Assembly (NCBI RefSeq): GCF_000003605.2
Contig: NW_003135334.1
Coordinates: 922,070 to 943,900, forward strand
DNA: 21,831 nucleotides
Source: Saccoglossus kowalevskii
Lineage: Eukaryota; Hemichordata; Enteropneusta; Harrimaniidae
Direction: 5' to 3'
Shown here: one piece after another, positions 7,763 through 16,916 of the stretch
Numbering within the stretch: the first letter of the stretch is position 1
How the letters are laid out: each line of letters opens with the position of its first letter
Notes under the pieces: generated by a model
What the model was told of the DNA's origin: nothing
The model's input: only the letters and a program-made list of their open reading frames with translations
The model's database searches: none
Made by a program: the position numbers and the translations under genes

Positions 7763-7946
7763 GTGTTTGTAAATAGTATTTCACACATACAATATGGTTT
7801 ACATTTGAAAAATATTTACAGAATGGTAGTAGGTAATCGTAGCCCATAAAACATTTCTTTCTCTGGGTACTATCTTATTATAAACTGTGGTTCAAAAAAC
7901 GAATGAACAATGATTATTTATTTATTTTTATTTAATTGATTTGTAG

Positions 7947-8002
7947 GTGAAATTCGAAAATGACTTCTAAAGTGCTGGCACGGTGTACTGTACATGTGCC
8001 AG
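7947..8002 (+). pseudogene. Kinase module A: DFG-like exon
   Basis: This 56-nt exon follows GATTTGTAG and ends at CCAG/GTAAAT. It reads VKFENDF, a TAA stop (7968-7970), then SAGTVYCTC. By position after HND...NVL it should contain the magnesium-binding Asp-Phe-Gly; Asp-Phe is kept and Gly is lost. The phase-0 junction with the catalytic-loop exon (SNVL then VKF) is exactly what a kinase needs. In the terminal copy (16917) the sequence continues past CCAG into the APE motif, whereas here a GTAAAT donor and a new intron follow. Confidence 0.6.
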
Positions 8003-8080
8003 GTAAATTGATTTTAATTTTATTTTATAGCAACAAAATACAGTCACCATTGATTATGTCTTGTGGCGTCGTTTTCGCAG

Positions 8081-8347
8081 ATTAAAGTGGCCACTCGTTA
8101 ATTTTGACCTTGACCAAATCCAGATAGATAAGAAGATCGGTGAAGGTAATTTCGCAAATATCCATCTGGCCAAGGTCAATTGGTGGCAATAAAACGTCAT
8201 AAGCTACCAATCACTGTGTTGGAGAAAGTCACTGCATGGAAGATGTTTAAAAATGAAATCAATATACGGAAATAATATGCAAGTGTCGCCAAAACAATTG
8301 CACCTGGGAATAGCATGCCACATGTGGAATATATGGCTTAAAAGCAT
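8081..8347 (+). pseudogene. Kinase module B: glycine loop and VAIK block
   Basis: Acceptor GTTTTCGCAG precedes LKWPLVNFDLDQIQIDKKIG, then GEGNFANIHLAKV, the common 2-nt break, then VAIKRHKLPITVLEKV and the αC-like segment. AGG to TGG (Arg to Trp) and other changes are private to this copy. Open after the break to an AATAATATG stop zone, then intron-like. No function possible as it stands. Confidence 0.7.
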
Positions 8348-8554
8348 ATATTAGAAAAAATCAAAGAATAACAAAAATAAACACATCTGTCACAAGTATT
8401 CTATTTTACTTGGCAAATAAACATCATGCTAAAGTTCCTGTATAAAACAATTAACTCTCGGTGAATGTAAATATAATGATATCATGTTTAGCTCAAAAAC
8501 CAGAATTATTGAGACATTACTCAAACATGTACCAATAATTGTTTTTTCTTACAG

Positions 8555-8635
8555 CCTACTTCGTATTTCCAGGGGTTACAGCATACAACTTATAGATGTT
8601 GACGACAGACACGGTGCATATGGACTACTTTCCAG
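8555..8635 (+). pseudogene. 81-nt exon of the kinase array (YSIQLIDVDD), copy B
   Basis: Precisely 81 nt lie between TTTTCTTACAG and CCAG/GTCACG, with phase 2 at both ends. It encodes LLRISRGYSIQLIDVDDRH then GAYGLLS. Five copies keep the 81-nt length or its start: 8555, 13283, 14329, 15030 and 16083. I recognise no domain. By position, between αC and the catalytic loop, it should include strands β4-β5, and GYSIQL could be part of that. Acceptors are well kept; donors are GTCATG or GTCACG, which are weak. Confidence 0.45.
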
Positions 8636-8763
8636 GTCACGCTCTGGGAAAAAATGGTGTATGCTAATATGGTATTTGTCTTGAAACTCATCATGGTAAC
8701 AATTTGTTTATTGTCTGACCTCTTTATCATCTTACTCGTATTTTACATCTATATAACCAGCAA

Positions 8764-11141
8764 ATGGCTCGTGACAGGGAATTGGCAAAACTAAGAATGA
8801 GGAGATACAGAGAACGTATTAAGCAAAATACTGCTGATGAGAATGTAGAAAAAGTAAAGACAACAAGACCACATACAAGAGCTGCAGAAGCTGATCATAA
8901 GAGAAAAAAAAGAGTACTGGAGAATGAAAGAGCGGGAACAGCGTTTAACGATGTTGGCTCAGAAAAGAAGACGAGTTTCTGAAAAACAAAGAGCAAGATA
9001 CCACATGAAAAAGGATAAAAGAAATAGAAATAAGAAACAAGTTTCTGTTACAACACGGCCAGATGAAGCTCGGGCATGTAAAACAGATAGTGCAAAACGT
9101 AAAGCAGTTTCAAGGGCCAGAAAAGCCATTCCAAGAAGTCCAAGAAGGTATGCTGCTGTAGTTTCCAAACTGGATAAATATATTGATCCAAGATTCCGGG
9201 CTAAACAAAATTTAGTTCAATCCCCGTCCAAACAAAAACATACTTTCTATAAGACAACTGTGAAAACCATTAGGCAGAAATTTCAAGATTTGAAAACAAA
9301 AGCTGACAACAGATCAAAGAGACAAAAGAGAACACTGGGAATGAGTATGGCTTACTTAAAGAAATATAGACTGTTGCGTACTGCAAGCAAATAGTTCGGT
9401 ATTAAATGGACATATCTGCTCAAATGTTCAAGTGATGATACACCCATTGGTGAAGCTACCAGAAAGAAAAGGTCAGATGCACTTGAATCAGAAGTCATAA
9501 TGAGAGTTGAGGACTTTTACAACAGACCAGATATATCAACATAATTATCAAATAAGATTGTCTTTAAAAAAACTCTGACAACCAAAAAAGTCCTAGATAA
9601 AAGTTTAGTGAATCTGCATAAAGAGTACAAAGAAACCAATCCCGATATAGACATCAGTCTATCAAAATTCTCGTCCCTCAGACCAAGCAATGTTCATACG
9701 ATGTCAACAAATAAGTTCAATCAGTGTTTGTGTGAATACTGTACAAACCTTGAACTCAAGTTAGCGGCATTAAACAAATTCGCTGACAAAAAACAAAGAC
9801 ATGACTTAACTATCAAAAACAAACATGATGCAGTGCGTTTTTCTCTTCGCCCTAAACCAGAAGGATCAATCCATTATTCTAGAACGTGTATCAACAGATG
9901 CTGCTTGCAGTGTGGTGTGAAATTGATTGAAGAAAAACTGAAACCACCAAAACCATGGTGATGAAAAGGTGTCGTGGCATGTATGGCGCAATTCTACAAC
10001 AACGGAAATTATTGGAGTGAATGAATAAAAAACTACAAGGAAAATTCTTTGTCAGAAATCCACAACACTCACAGAACTAATACACGAACTTCATTGAAAC
10101 ACAAATACCCTAGCAAAGCATCTATTCATAGCAAAATACCAGCAGATGAGCAGTCTGTCCAAAAACATGCCATCAAACTGGGTGTTAATGGTAATGGACT
10201 TCTGCGAAAATTACTCTTGCTCAATGCAAGACGAGGTACAAAGTGCTCATTGGTCATATACACAGATTACTGTCCATCCAATTGTTGCATACTACCGATG
10301 CCCTAAGTGTGATGAATGTATGCACGAGACATTAGTGTTCCTTAGTGACGATCTGAAACATGACGCTCATGCTGTCCATCATTTTGTGAATGGAACGTGG
10401 TCTAAAAATTGATCGAGAAATACATTTCAGTGATGGGGCAGCTTCTCAATACAAGTCAAAAACGCCATTTTCAGATGCAGCACATTCCATCAACGATTTT
10501 GGCTTTCCTATAGAAAAACACTTCGGATCTCGCCATGGGAAGGGGCCCAGTGATGGGGAAACTGGTGTTGTCTAAAGGTCAGCATCTATGTCCGTTGCAA
10601 GACGCTCATCTATCATTACTTGCGCCACAGAAATGTACGAGTATTGCAGTGCTAATCTTAAAAAGCCCCAAGATGATGAAGATAATGAATGTTGCCATTT
10701 GCGCCGAACCATATTTCTTGTTAAGGGTGGTGACATCGCTCACAACAGGCTTTTTCATGCTGTGAAAGGAGTTAATCTTGATGTTCTCCATACATGTATG
10801 TTAAGCTGCTTTTGTCAACAATGCATAAATGGAACGACTTAGTGAATGTGAAAATTCATCGCATGTTGATCAGTGGGCCACTGTGTCGATAAAACATGAT
10901 AAGTCAGTGAGAAGGGGAACCAGACGGCCAATAAGAGAAAACAACAGTCGGACAGTCGGCGGAAAAAAACAGTCAAGCAGTCAGAGGAGAAACCAATCAG
11001 ACAGTCAGAGGAGAAACCAGTCAGACAGTCAGGGGAGAAACCAGTCAGACATTCGGAGGAGAAACCAGTCAGACAGTCGGAGAAGAAACCAGTCAGACAG
11101 TCGGAGGAGAAACCAGTTCTAATACGCCTTACATAAGAAAG
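8764..11141 (+). pseudogene. RNase-H-fold (DDE-type) transposase-like protein, main part, broken
   Basis: The start ATG opens a basic N-terminus, ARDRELAKLRMRRYRERIKQ, which shifts to frame 2 near 8920 (KRRRVSEKQRARYHMKKDKR). After a TAG (9392-9394) and a TAA (9542-9544) come NLHKEYKETN and LSKFSSLRPSNV, then a Cys-rich stretch CLCEYCTNLELKLAAL and CINRCCLQCG. A shift near 9958 to frame 3 gives WVLMVMDFCENYSC (first acidic residue, codon 10197), AHWSYTQITVHPIVAYY and FLSDDLKHDAHAV, with TAA 10026-10028 and TGA 10095-10097 upstream. Another shift near 10395 gives HFSDGAASQYKSK (second Asp, 10432) and FGSRHGKGPSDGETG (Asp 10552, Glu 10558), then TAA 10573-10575. I recognise the SDG-x-SQ-K ... 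HGKG-x-DG signature from a multi-copy animal family; DDE chemistry is inferred from the strand and acid pattern. It ends at AAAG/GTGAGT (11141). Confidence 0.65.
10978..11121 (+). repeat. 24-bp coding minisatellite, six units
   Basis: Six units start at 10978, 11002, 11026, 11050, 11074 and 11098, each close to CAGTCAGAGGAGAAACCAGT plus CAGA. The length is a multiple of three, so each unit encodes eight residues: SDSRRRNQ, QSEEKPVR or QTVGGETS by frame. All three plus-strand frames stay open through the array, which hides which frame the ancestor used. It lies in the linker between the catalytic part and the C-terminal exons of the transposase-like gene. Confidence 0.95.
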
Positions 11142-11320
11142 GTGAGTTGTTGTGCTTGAGTCTATAATGAACTACAATGTTTGTATTGATAAGGAAATCG
11201 AGGTCCCTATATTATGTGTTTGTCCTTTATTTTTGTGTGTTCTGCAACTTATAGATTTGCTTTGTACTTACCTTCTGAAATATTTTTTCTTTTGTATTTG
11301 TCACAATATTTGTATTTTAG

Positions 11321-11411
11321 TATTCCTGGTGATATTCATCCTGGTGACTTTGTCGGAGTTAGATTCCAGGGGAGAAAGGGCAGTGGTGTGTACACTGTGT
11401 ATATGGCAAAG
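11321..11411 (+). pseudogene. Transposase-like gene, C-terminal exon 1
   Basis: The exon follows an acceptor with a pyrimidine-rich tract (AATATTTGTATTTTAG) and ends at GCAAAG/GTTTGC. It encodes IPGDIHPGDFVGVRFQGRK then GSGVYTVYMAK, a small beta-rich segment of the type GD-h-V-x-V-x-F that closes this family. It ends in phase 0 and joins 11892 cleanly. Joining backward to 11141 needs two leftover bases, the frame that contains a TAA shortly before the donor (about 11133). Confidence 0.6.
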
Positions 11412-11891
11412 GTTTGCAGAAACCATATTTCAAGACTTATTAAACGTGCAATATGGATAAATGAGGTTTTTTGTGAAATGTTTAAATGATTATGTTTGGT
11501 ATTCTATCTTTGGAGGAACAAAATGTGACTCTTAGTAAAATTGTTTTGGCATCAAACATAGCAGTATTCATTCAAGAAAATACTGATACACACATCGTGG
11601 AATTCACCTTTCCACAGTACTCCATTCACCTTTCCGCAGTACCTCAATCTGTCCAATATTGTGAAGCTAATGCATCTCCGACAAGCTTGAAGTTGTCAGC
11701 CGCACATAAACACTGACAATTTGCATTTCTTATTTTGATAGAACCACCTGATATACTGTGAAAAGTATATCATTTAGCAAGTTAAAACACTGAATAGTAT
11801 TTAGAGCAGAAAACTACTTTTTTTTAATACGCAACCAAGCATTGCGATTGTAATTGGCAACTGATTTATGCATAGTACAATTTCTCTACAG
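11412..11891 (+). other. Intron of the transposase-like gene
   Basis: A 480-nt AT-rich interval has GT at 11412-11413 and AG at 11890-11891 after TTTCTCTACAG. It contains an open stretch (11486-11716) with LSLEEQNVTLSKIVLA, faintly like the end motif of related proteins, but that function is already supplied by the next exon, so I read it as intron filler or a displaced fragment. Confidence 0.5.
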
Positions 11892-12146
11892 GTGGCAGCA
11901 ATTCATGATCAAGAAGTGCAAGTCTATTACTTAATAAAGCGTGGCTGAAATTTATACTGTTGGTCAGATGACAACCACCAAGAACAATCGTGGCAACCAT
12001 GTGAAGATGTAGTAAAATTAAAGACACCTGAACCTTACATGTATTCACAAGAACGCGTACTCTTGAAATTTAATGAAAATGATTTTAATATGATCAGAGA
12101 GTGGATAAATGTCAAAAACATAGTTTATGTGATAACTGCTGTTTAA
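11892..12146 (+). pseudogene. Transposase-like gene, C-terminal exon 2
   Basis: Reading in phase 0 from the previous exon gives VAAIHDQEVQVYYLIKRG, a TGA (11946-11948), then NLYCWSDDNHQEQSWQPCED and VVKLKTPEP, ending RVLLKFNENDFNMIREWI before TAA at 12144-12146. The run VYMAK-VAAIHDQEVQVYYL across the splice, followed by a Trp-rich C-SDD-x-SW-P-EDVVKL segment, makes one coherent domain and confirms the splice call. AATAAA follows at 12157-12162. One stop is the only lesion in this exon. Confidence 0.65.
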
Positions 12147-12156
12147 AAATTGGTAA

Positions 12157-12162
12157 AATAAA
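12157..12162 (+). terminator. Polyadenylation signal of the transposase-like gene
   Basis: AATAAA lies 11 bases after the final stop codon, a natural cleavage signal for this gene. A GT/T-rich element follows loosely. Confidence 0.55.
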
Positions 12163-13193
12163 ATTGTTCCTACCTATCTACAATAAATTTGTTAACGTTA
12201 CCAGAAATGCCCTATTTTATTTGGCATTATTTCTTTAAGATGCATTGACCTGTTCACAATACGGTATCTTAAATTTTTTAATTTACTACAACTTGTTGAA
12301 TTTTTCTTATCATGAGCATTGTACCTCTTGTGTTGAAGGAACAGATTGCTATTTCACTTGAAATAAATGCTGTTGATTTTGAAATATTAACACTTTTTTT
12401 GCATCACCTTGTGTGAGGAGGGAAGGAGTTGCAAGGCATTAACCTGCAAGAAAAAAACAAGTGTTACGGTGTATAACTTCTAAGCTAATAAAAAAACTCA
12501 AAATGCCCCCCTCCAACTATCATGGTCCACGCCTTATTTTGAAATACAACTGACTTTTAAAGTTGTTCTTACCATTTAGTTTATTCTTGTCACCCAGCAA
12601 ATATTTGTGCATACTAAATATTAAAGTATATTTATTTGGTACATAAAGTCTGCAATGCAAATTCTTGTCCATCGTGTATCGTTACGTCCGTGACATTGAT
12701 TTATACAAACATATGCTGCAGGTAGGAAGTGATCTTGTTCAACCATGGTGACTTGTATTGTTCTTGTTGGAAGGGCCTATCATATCTGCTTCATTTCCAA
12801 TTGCTACTGTTGTTTTTTATTTAATTAATTGGAAAAAAATGTTAGTTTCATTCTCGGATTAATTTTCAACAATGTATATTTTTTTGGCCATTGACTACAA
12901 CCAAACAAACAGGTTTTACTTCAAAATGCATTTACTTTCTTTGCATTAAGAACTTTAGGATATTCAGTAATTATACTTGAAAATGTGTTGTCCATGTTAC
13001 ATCTGTTACTTTCTATTGTTTCTTTGTTCATCGTACTGTAATATGAGGTGGTGGTCAAATTTTATCCCGACACTTTCAAAATTCTATGCCAAATCACCTA
13101 AACCTTCTATTTCATGTAAAAATGTTGTTTTTTGTTCATTATGAAAATTGGATGGTGATGTCACTGCATTGGTACCCCTTTAGCAAAAACACA
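12163..13193. other. AT-rich filler without a gene
   Basis: No coding signal, paired splice sites or clear repeat could be seen in about 1 kb. There are several oligo-T and oligo-A runs. It separates the transposase-like gene from the resumed kinase array and may hold the element's 3' end. Confidence 0.4.
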
Positions 13194-13282
13194 CCTAAAT
13201 ATAATGATATTATGTTTAGCTCAAAAGCCAGAATTATTGACACATTACTTAAACATGTACCAATACATTTTTGTTCTTACAG

Positions 13283-13363
13283 CCTACATCGTACTTCCAG
13301 GGGTTACAGCATACAACTTATAGATGTTGACGACACACACAATGCATATGGACTGCTTTCTAG
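13283..13363 (+). pseudogene. 81-nt exon of the kinase array, copy B'
   Basis: TTGTTCTTACAG precedes it and CTAG/GTCATG follows. It encodes LHRTSRGYSIQLIDVDDTH then NAYGLLS. Relative to the other copies it has CAT for CTT (Leu to His) and Arg to Thr at DDTH. It is the first array exon after the inserted transposon. Confidence 0.45.
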
Positions 13364-13611
13364 GTCATGATCTGGAAAAAATTATGTATGTTAATATTGT
13401 ATTATTTGCCTTGACACCCATCATCCATTTAAAACCATGGTAACAACTTGTTTATCGTTTGGCCTCTTTATCATCTTACTCGTATTTTACATCTATATAA
13501 GCGGCGGATTTATTGGTTTTTGGTATATATAGTTTCATTTAATTCAGATTACATCAAACAACGGTAAAGATAATATTTCAAATTTTTGTTTTTATTTCTT
13601 TATCTAACTAG

Positions 13612-13711
13612 CCACCAGTTGAAGTTAGAAATAGTAGCGACCCTCTCTGGCTTACAAAGATTACATGATCTGGGAGTAGTCCATAACGACTTTAAGCCAT
13701 CTAATGTTCTT
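13612..13711 (+). pseudogene. Kinase catalytic-loop exon, copy B'
   Basis: The acceptor is TATCTAACTAG and the donor is a perfect CTT/GTAAGT. The exon has no stop in its working frame: HQLKLEIVATLSGLQRL, then LHDLGVVHNDFKPSNVL. The catalytic Asp, Lys and Asn of subdomain VIb are intact, with Asn in the RD-arginine position. A candidate 16-nt microexon (13548-13563) with a good acceptor (TTTAATTCAG) and donor (CG/GTAAAG) precedes it; its two leftover bases would complete the first codon here and add DYIKQR-type sequence. This is one of the best preserved exons of the array. Confidence 0.65.
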
Positions 13712-13834
13712 GTAAGTATTACACATGTAGTAGTAGATGTACAAACAGTAAACATTTTATTTTATTTTATAGTAACAATATAGTCACCATTAATATCCAG
13801 ACAATAATTATGTCTTGTGGTGACGTTTTCGCAG

Positions 13835-14100
13835 CTTAAAGTGGCCACTGGTTAATTTTGACCTTGACCGAATCCAGATAGATAAGAAGATTGGGGAAGG
13901 TAATTTCGCAAATATCCATCTGGCCAAGGTCAAGTGGTGGCAATAAAACACCATAAGCTACCAATCACTGTGTTGGACAAAGTCACTGCAAGGAAGATGT
14001 TTAAAACTGAAATCAAAATATGCAAATATTATGCAAGTGTCGCCAAAACGATTGCACCTGGGAATAGGAAGCCACATGTATTATATAGCCTAAAAACATA
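13835..14100 (+). pseudogene. Kinase module C: glycine loop and VAIK block
   Basis: The acceptor GTTTTCGCAG, then LKWPLVNFDLDRIQIDKKIG, GEGNFANIHLAKV, the common frame break at 13934, and VAIKHHKLPITVLDKV with αC-like ARKMFKTEIKICKYYASVA. This copy is open for the longest distance after the break (to 14185) and gives the clearest view of the ancestral frame: VAIK lysine, then KTEI with the candidate αC Glu. Private change: Asp for Glu in VLDKV. Confidence 0.7.
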
Positions 14101-14328
14101 TATTAGAAACAAATCAAAGAATAACAAAAATAAACACATCTGTGACAAGTATTCTATTTTACTTGGCAAACAAACATCATGCTAAAGTTCCCGTATAAAA
14201 CAATTCACTCTCAGTGATTTTATTTATCAGAATCGTGAATCTAAATATAATGATATTATGTTTAGCTCAAAAGCCAGAATTATTGACACATTACTTAAAC
14301 ATGTACCAATACATTTTTGTTCTTACAG

Positions 14329-14460
14329 CCTACATCGTACTTCCAGGGGTTACAGCATACAACTTATAGATGTTGACGACAGGCACGATGCATAAGGACT
14401 ACTTTCCATTCGAAAATGACTTCTCCAGTGCTGGCACGATGTACATGTACATGTGCCAGG
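14329..14460 (+). pseudogene. 81-nt exon fused to the DFG-like exon by deletion, module C
   Basis: The 81-nt exon starts normally after TTCTTACAG (14329) but near 14407 jumps from GGACTACTTTCCA straight into TTCGAAAATGACTTC, the DFG-like exon. The catalytic-loop exon and its introns are missing. The DFG-like part reads FENDFSSAGTMYMYMC without the stop seen in copy A, and ends at CCAG/GTAAAT (14459). A TAA sits in the 81-nt part (GCATAAGGAC). Confidence 0.6.
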
Positions 14461-14537
14461 TAAATTGATTTTAATTTTATTTTATAGCAACAAAATAAAG
14501 TCACCAATGATTATGTCTTGTGGCGGCGTTTTCGCAG

Positions 14538-14800
14538 CTTCAAGTGGCCACTGGTTAATTTTGACCTTGACCGTATCCAGATAGATAAGAAGATTGGCGA
14601 AGGTAATTTCGCAAATATCCATCTGGCCAAGGTCAAGTGGTGGCAATAAAACACCATAAGCTACCAATCACTGTGTTGGAGAAAGTCACTGCAAGGAAGA
14701 TGTGTAAAACTGAAATCCATATATGCAAATAATATGCAAGTGTCGCCAAAACGATTGCACCTGGGAATAGGAAGCCACATGCATTATATAGCCTAAAAGC
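14538..14800 (+). pseudogene. Kinase module D: glycine loop and VAIK block
   Basis: The acceptor GTTTTCGCAG is followed by the same loop (KKIGEGNFANIHLAKV), the common frame break, VAIKHHKLPITVLEKV and αC-like sequence. Lead-in variant CTTCAAGTGG (Phe/Lys region) is shared with copy E and not with A-C, which groups D with E at that site. KMCKTEI has a private Phe to Cys change. Minus-strand open frames across this block recur in every copy and are shadows. Confidence 0.7.
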
Positions 14801-15029
14801 ATATATTAGAAAAAAATCAAAGAATAACAAAAATAAACACATCTGTGACAAGTATTCTATTTTACTTGGCAAACAAACATGCTAAATTCCCCGTATAAAA
14901 CAACTAACTCTCAGTGATTTTATTTATCAGAATCGTGAATCTAAATATAATGATATCATGTTTAGCTCGAAAACTAGAATTATTAAGACATTACTTAAAC
15001 ATGCACCAATAATTGTTTTTTTCTTACAG

Positions 15030-15110
15030 CCTACTTCGTACTTCCAGGGGTTACAGCATACAACTTATAGATGTTGACGACAGACACGATGCATATGGAC
15101 TGCTTTCTAG
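15030..15110 (+). pseudogene. 81-nt exon of the kinase array, copy D
   Basis: TTTTTTCTTACAG precedes and CTAG/GTCATG follows. It encodes LLRTSRGYSIQLIDVDDRH then DAYGLLS, apparently the array consensus, with no stop in that frame. Confidence 0.45.
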
Positions 15111-15358
15111 GTCATGATCTGGAAAAAATGATGTATGCTAATATTGTATTATTTACCTCGACACCCATCATCCATTTAAAACCATGGTAACAACTTGTTT
15201 ATCGTTTGGCCTCTTTATCATCTTACTCGTATTTTACATCTATATAAGCGGCGGATTTATTGGTTTTTGGTATATATAGTTTCATTTAAATAAGATTACA
15301 TCAAACAACGGTAAAGGTAATATTTCAAATTTTTGTTTTTATTTCTTTATCTAACTAG

Positions 15359-15458
15359 CCACCAGTTGAAGTTAGCAATAGTAGCGACCCTCTCTGGCTT
15401 ACAAAGATTACATGATCTGGGAGTAGTCCATAACGACTTTAAGCCATCTAATGCTCTT
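15359..15458 (+). pseudogene. Kinase catalytic-loop exon, copy D
   Basis: Acceptor TATCTAACTAG, donor CTT/GTAAGT, no stop. It reads HQLKLAIVATLSGLQRL and LHDLGVVHNDFKPSNAL, with GTT to GCT (Val to Ala) after the conserved Asn. Otherwise it equals the consensus. The candidate microexon lies at 15295-15310, but its acceptor has changed from TTCAG to ATAAG. Confidence 0.65.
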
Positions 15459-15583
15459 GTAAGTATTGCACATGTAGTAGTAGATGTACAAACAGTAAAC
15501 ATTTTATTTTATTTTATAGTAACAATATAAAGTCACCATTAATATCCAGACAATAATTATGTCTTGTGGCGGCGTTTTCGCAG

Positions 15584-15870
15584 CTTCAAGTGGCCACTGG
15601 TTAATTTTGACCTTGACCGAATCCAGATAGATAAGAAGATTGGCGAAGGTAATTTCGCAAATATCCATCTGGCCAAGGTCAAGTGGTGGCAATAAAACAC
15701 CATAAGCTACCAATCACTGTGTTGGAGAAAGTCACTTCAAGAAAGATGTTTAAAAATGAAATCAATATATGCAAGTAATATGGAAGTGTCAACAAAAGGT
15801 CACGAAGTGTCGCCAAAACGAATGCACCTGGGAATAGGAAGCCACATGTGTTATGTGGCTTAAAAGCATA
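15584..15870 (+). pseudogene. Kinase module E: glycine loop and VAIK block
   Basis: It has the same loop and frame break as the others. The VAIK and αC-like parts continue to KMFKNEINICK, where a TAA-containing tail begins. It carries the GGTCACGAAGTGTCGCC insertion (about 15799-15815) otherwise found only in copy A, so the first and last glycine-loop copies share a subtype at that site. Confidence 0.7.
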
Positions 15871-16082
15871 TATTAAAAAAAAAATCAACACATCTGTGAC
15901 AAGTATTCTATTTTACTTAGCCACATAACATCATGCTAAAGTTCCTGTATAAAACAATTAACTCTCAGTGATTTTATTTATCAGAATCATGAATCTAAAT
16001 TTAATGATATTATGTTTAGCTCAAAAGCCAGAGTTATTGACACATTACTTAAACATGTACCAAAACATTTTTGTTCTTACAG

Positions 16083-16163
16083 CCTACTTCGTACTTCCAG
16101 GGGTTACAGCATACAACTTATAGATGTTGACGACAGACACGATGCATATGGACTGCTTTCTAG
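16083..16163 (+). pseudogene. 81-nt exon of the kinase array, copy E
   Basis: TTGTTCTTACAG precedes and CTAG/GTCATG follows. Encoded sequence equals the consensus LLRTSRGYSIQLIDVDDRH, then DAYGLLS. Confidence 0.45.
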
Positions 16164-16411
16164 GTCATGATCTGGAAAAAATGATGTATGCTAATATTGT
16201 ATTATTTGCCTCGACACCCATCATCCATTTAAAACCATGGTAACAACTTGTTTATCGTTTGGCCTCTTTATCATCTTACTCGTATTTTACATCTATATAA
16301 GCGGCGGATTTATTGGTTTTTGGCATATATAGTTTCATTTAATTCAGACTACATCAAACAACGGTGAAGATAATATTTAAAATTTTTGTTTTTATTCCTT
16401 TATCTAACTAG

Positions 16412-16511
16412 ACACCAGTTGAAGTTAGCAATAGTAGCGACCCTCTCTGGCTTACAAAGATTACATGATCTGGGAGTAGTCCATAACGACTTTAAACCAT
16501 CTAATGTTCTT
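16412..16511 (+). pseudogene. Kinase catalytic-loop exon, copy E
   Basis: Acceptor TATCTAACTAG and donor CTT/GTAAGT. It reads HQLKLAIVATLSGLQRL and LHDLGVVHNDFKPSNVL with all catalytic-loop residues present. The candidate microexon is at 16348-16363 (donor CG/GTGAAG). It is followed by the hinge-like segment and the terminal kinase exon, as in module A. Confidence 0.65.
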
Positions 16512-16579
16512 GTAAGTATTATATATGTAGTTGTAGATGTACAAACAGTAAATAGACAATGATAGAGTAAACCCAATGT

Positions 16580-16763
16580 TGGGTAGAGGCTGTCAATATT
16601 TATTACTTTTTTGGGCCAAATAAGAACAAGTGAATTGAATATTAGTTTGATCTGCTATGAATGCATGGCATCGACTCGTGTGTTCAGGTGAGGATGTTCT
16701 TTCAAACAATGGTCTTGTTGAATTAGTAGATTTGTTGCTGCATGATATTTGTAAATAGTATCT
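16580..16763 (+). pseudogene. Kinase hinge-like segment, second copy
   Basis: It reads VNIYYFFGPNK (about 16592) and, in another frame, ITFLGQIRTSELNISLICYE then CMASTRVF (about 16606-16685), ending at an excellent donor TTCAG/GTGAGG. GLVELVDLLLHDICK follows further on. This again resembles β4, hinge and αD of a kinase, placed after the catalytic loop. Two of its three frames look kinase-like in adjoining stretches, a sign of an indel. Confidence 0.4.
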
Positions 16764-16916
16764 CACACATACAATATGGTTTATATTTGAAAAATATTTA
16801 CAGAATGGTGGTAGGCAATCGTAGCCCATAAAAATTATTCCAAGACCTTTTCTCAGGGTAATATCTTATTATAAAATGTGGTGCAAAAAGCGAATGAAGA
16901 ATGATTTTTTTTGTAG

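Larger units (their letters stand above)
8757..13193 (+). mobile_element. Transposase-like gene inserted in the kinase array
   Basis: Kinase-array sequence stops abruptly after CATCTATATA (8756) and resumes at about 13194 with CTAAATATAATGATATTATG, an earlier point of the same repeat unit. About 290-305 bp (8466-8756 and 13194-13498) are therefore present on both sides as direct copies that include the 81-nt exon. Between them lies one transposase-like gene (8764-12146), a polyadenylation signal and about 1 kb of AT-rich filler. No terminal inverted repeat or short target-site duplication is evident by eye, so insertion versus unequal exchange is undecided. Confidence 0.6.

Noticed and set aside
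7581-7847. Minus-strand open frames repeated in several array units (7581-7847, 14482-14872, 15504-15891, 16593-16829)
   Set aside because: They overlap plus-strand kinase-like exons, have no recognisable domain, and recur only because the units are duplicated.
11486-11716. Separate gene in the intron of the transposase-like gene
   Set aside because: It has no start context or domain. It lies wholly between a phase-matched donor and acceptor, and any resemblance to the family tail is weak.
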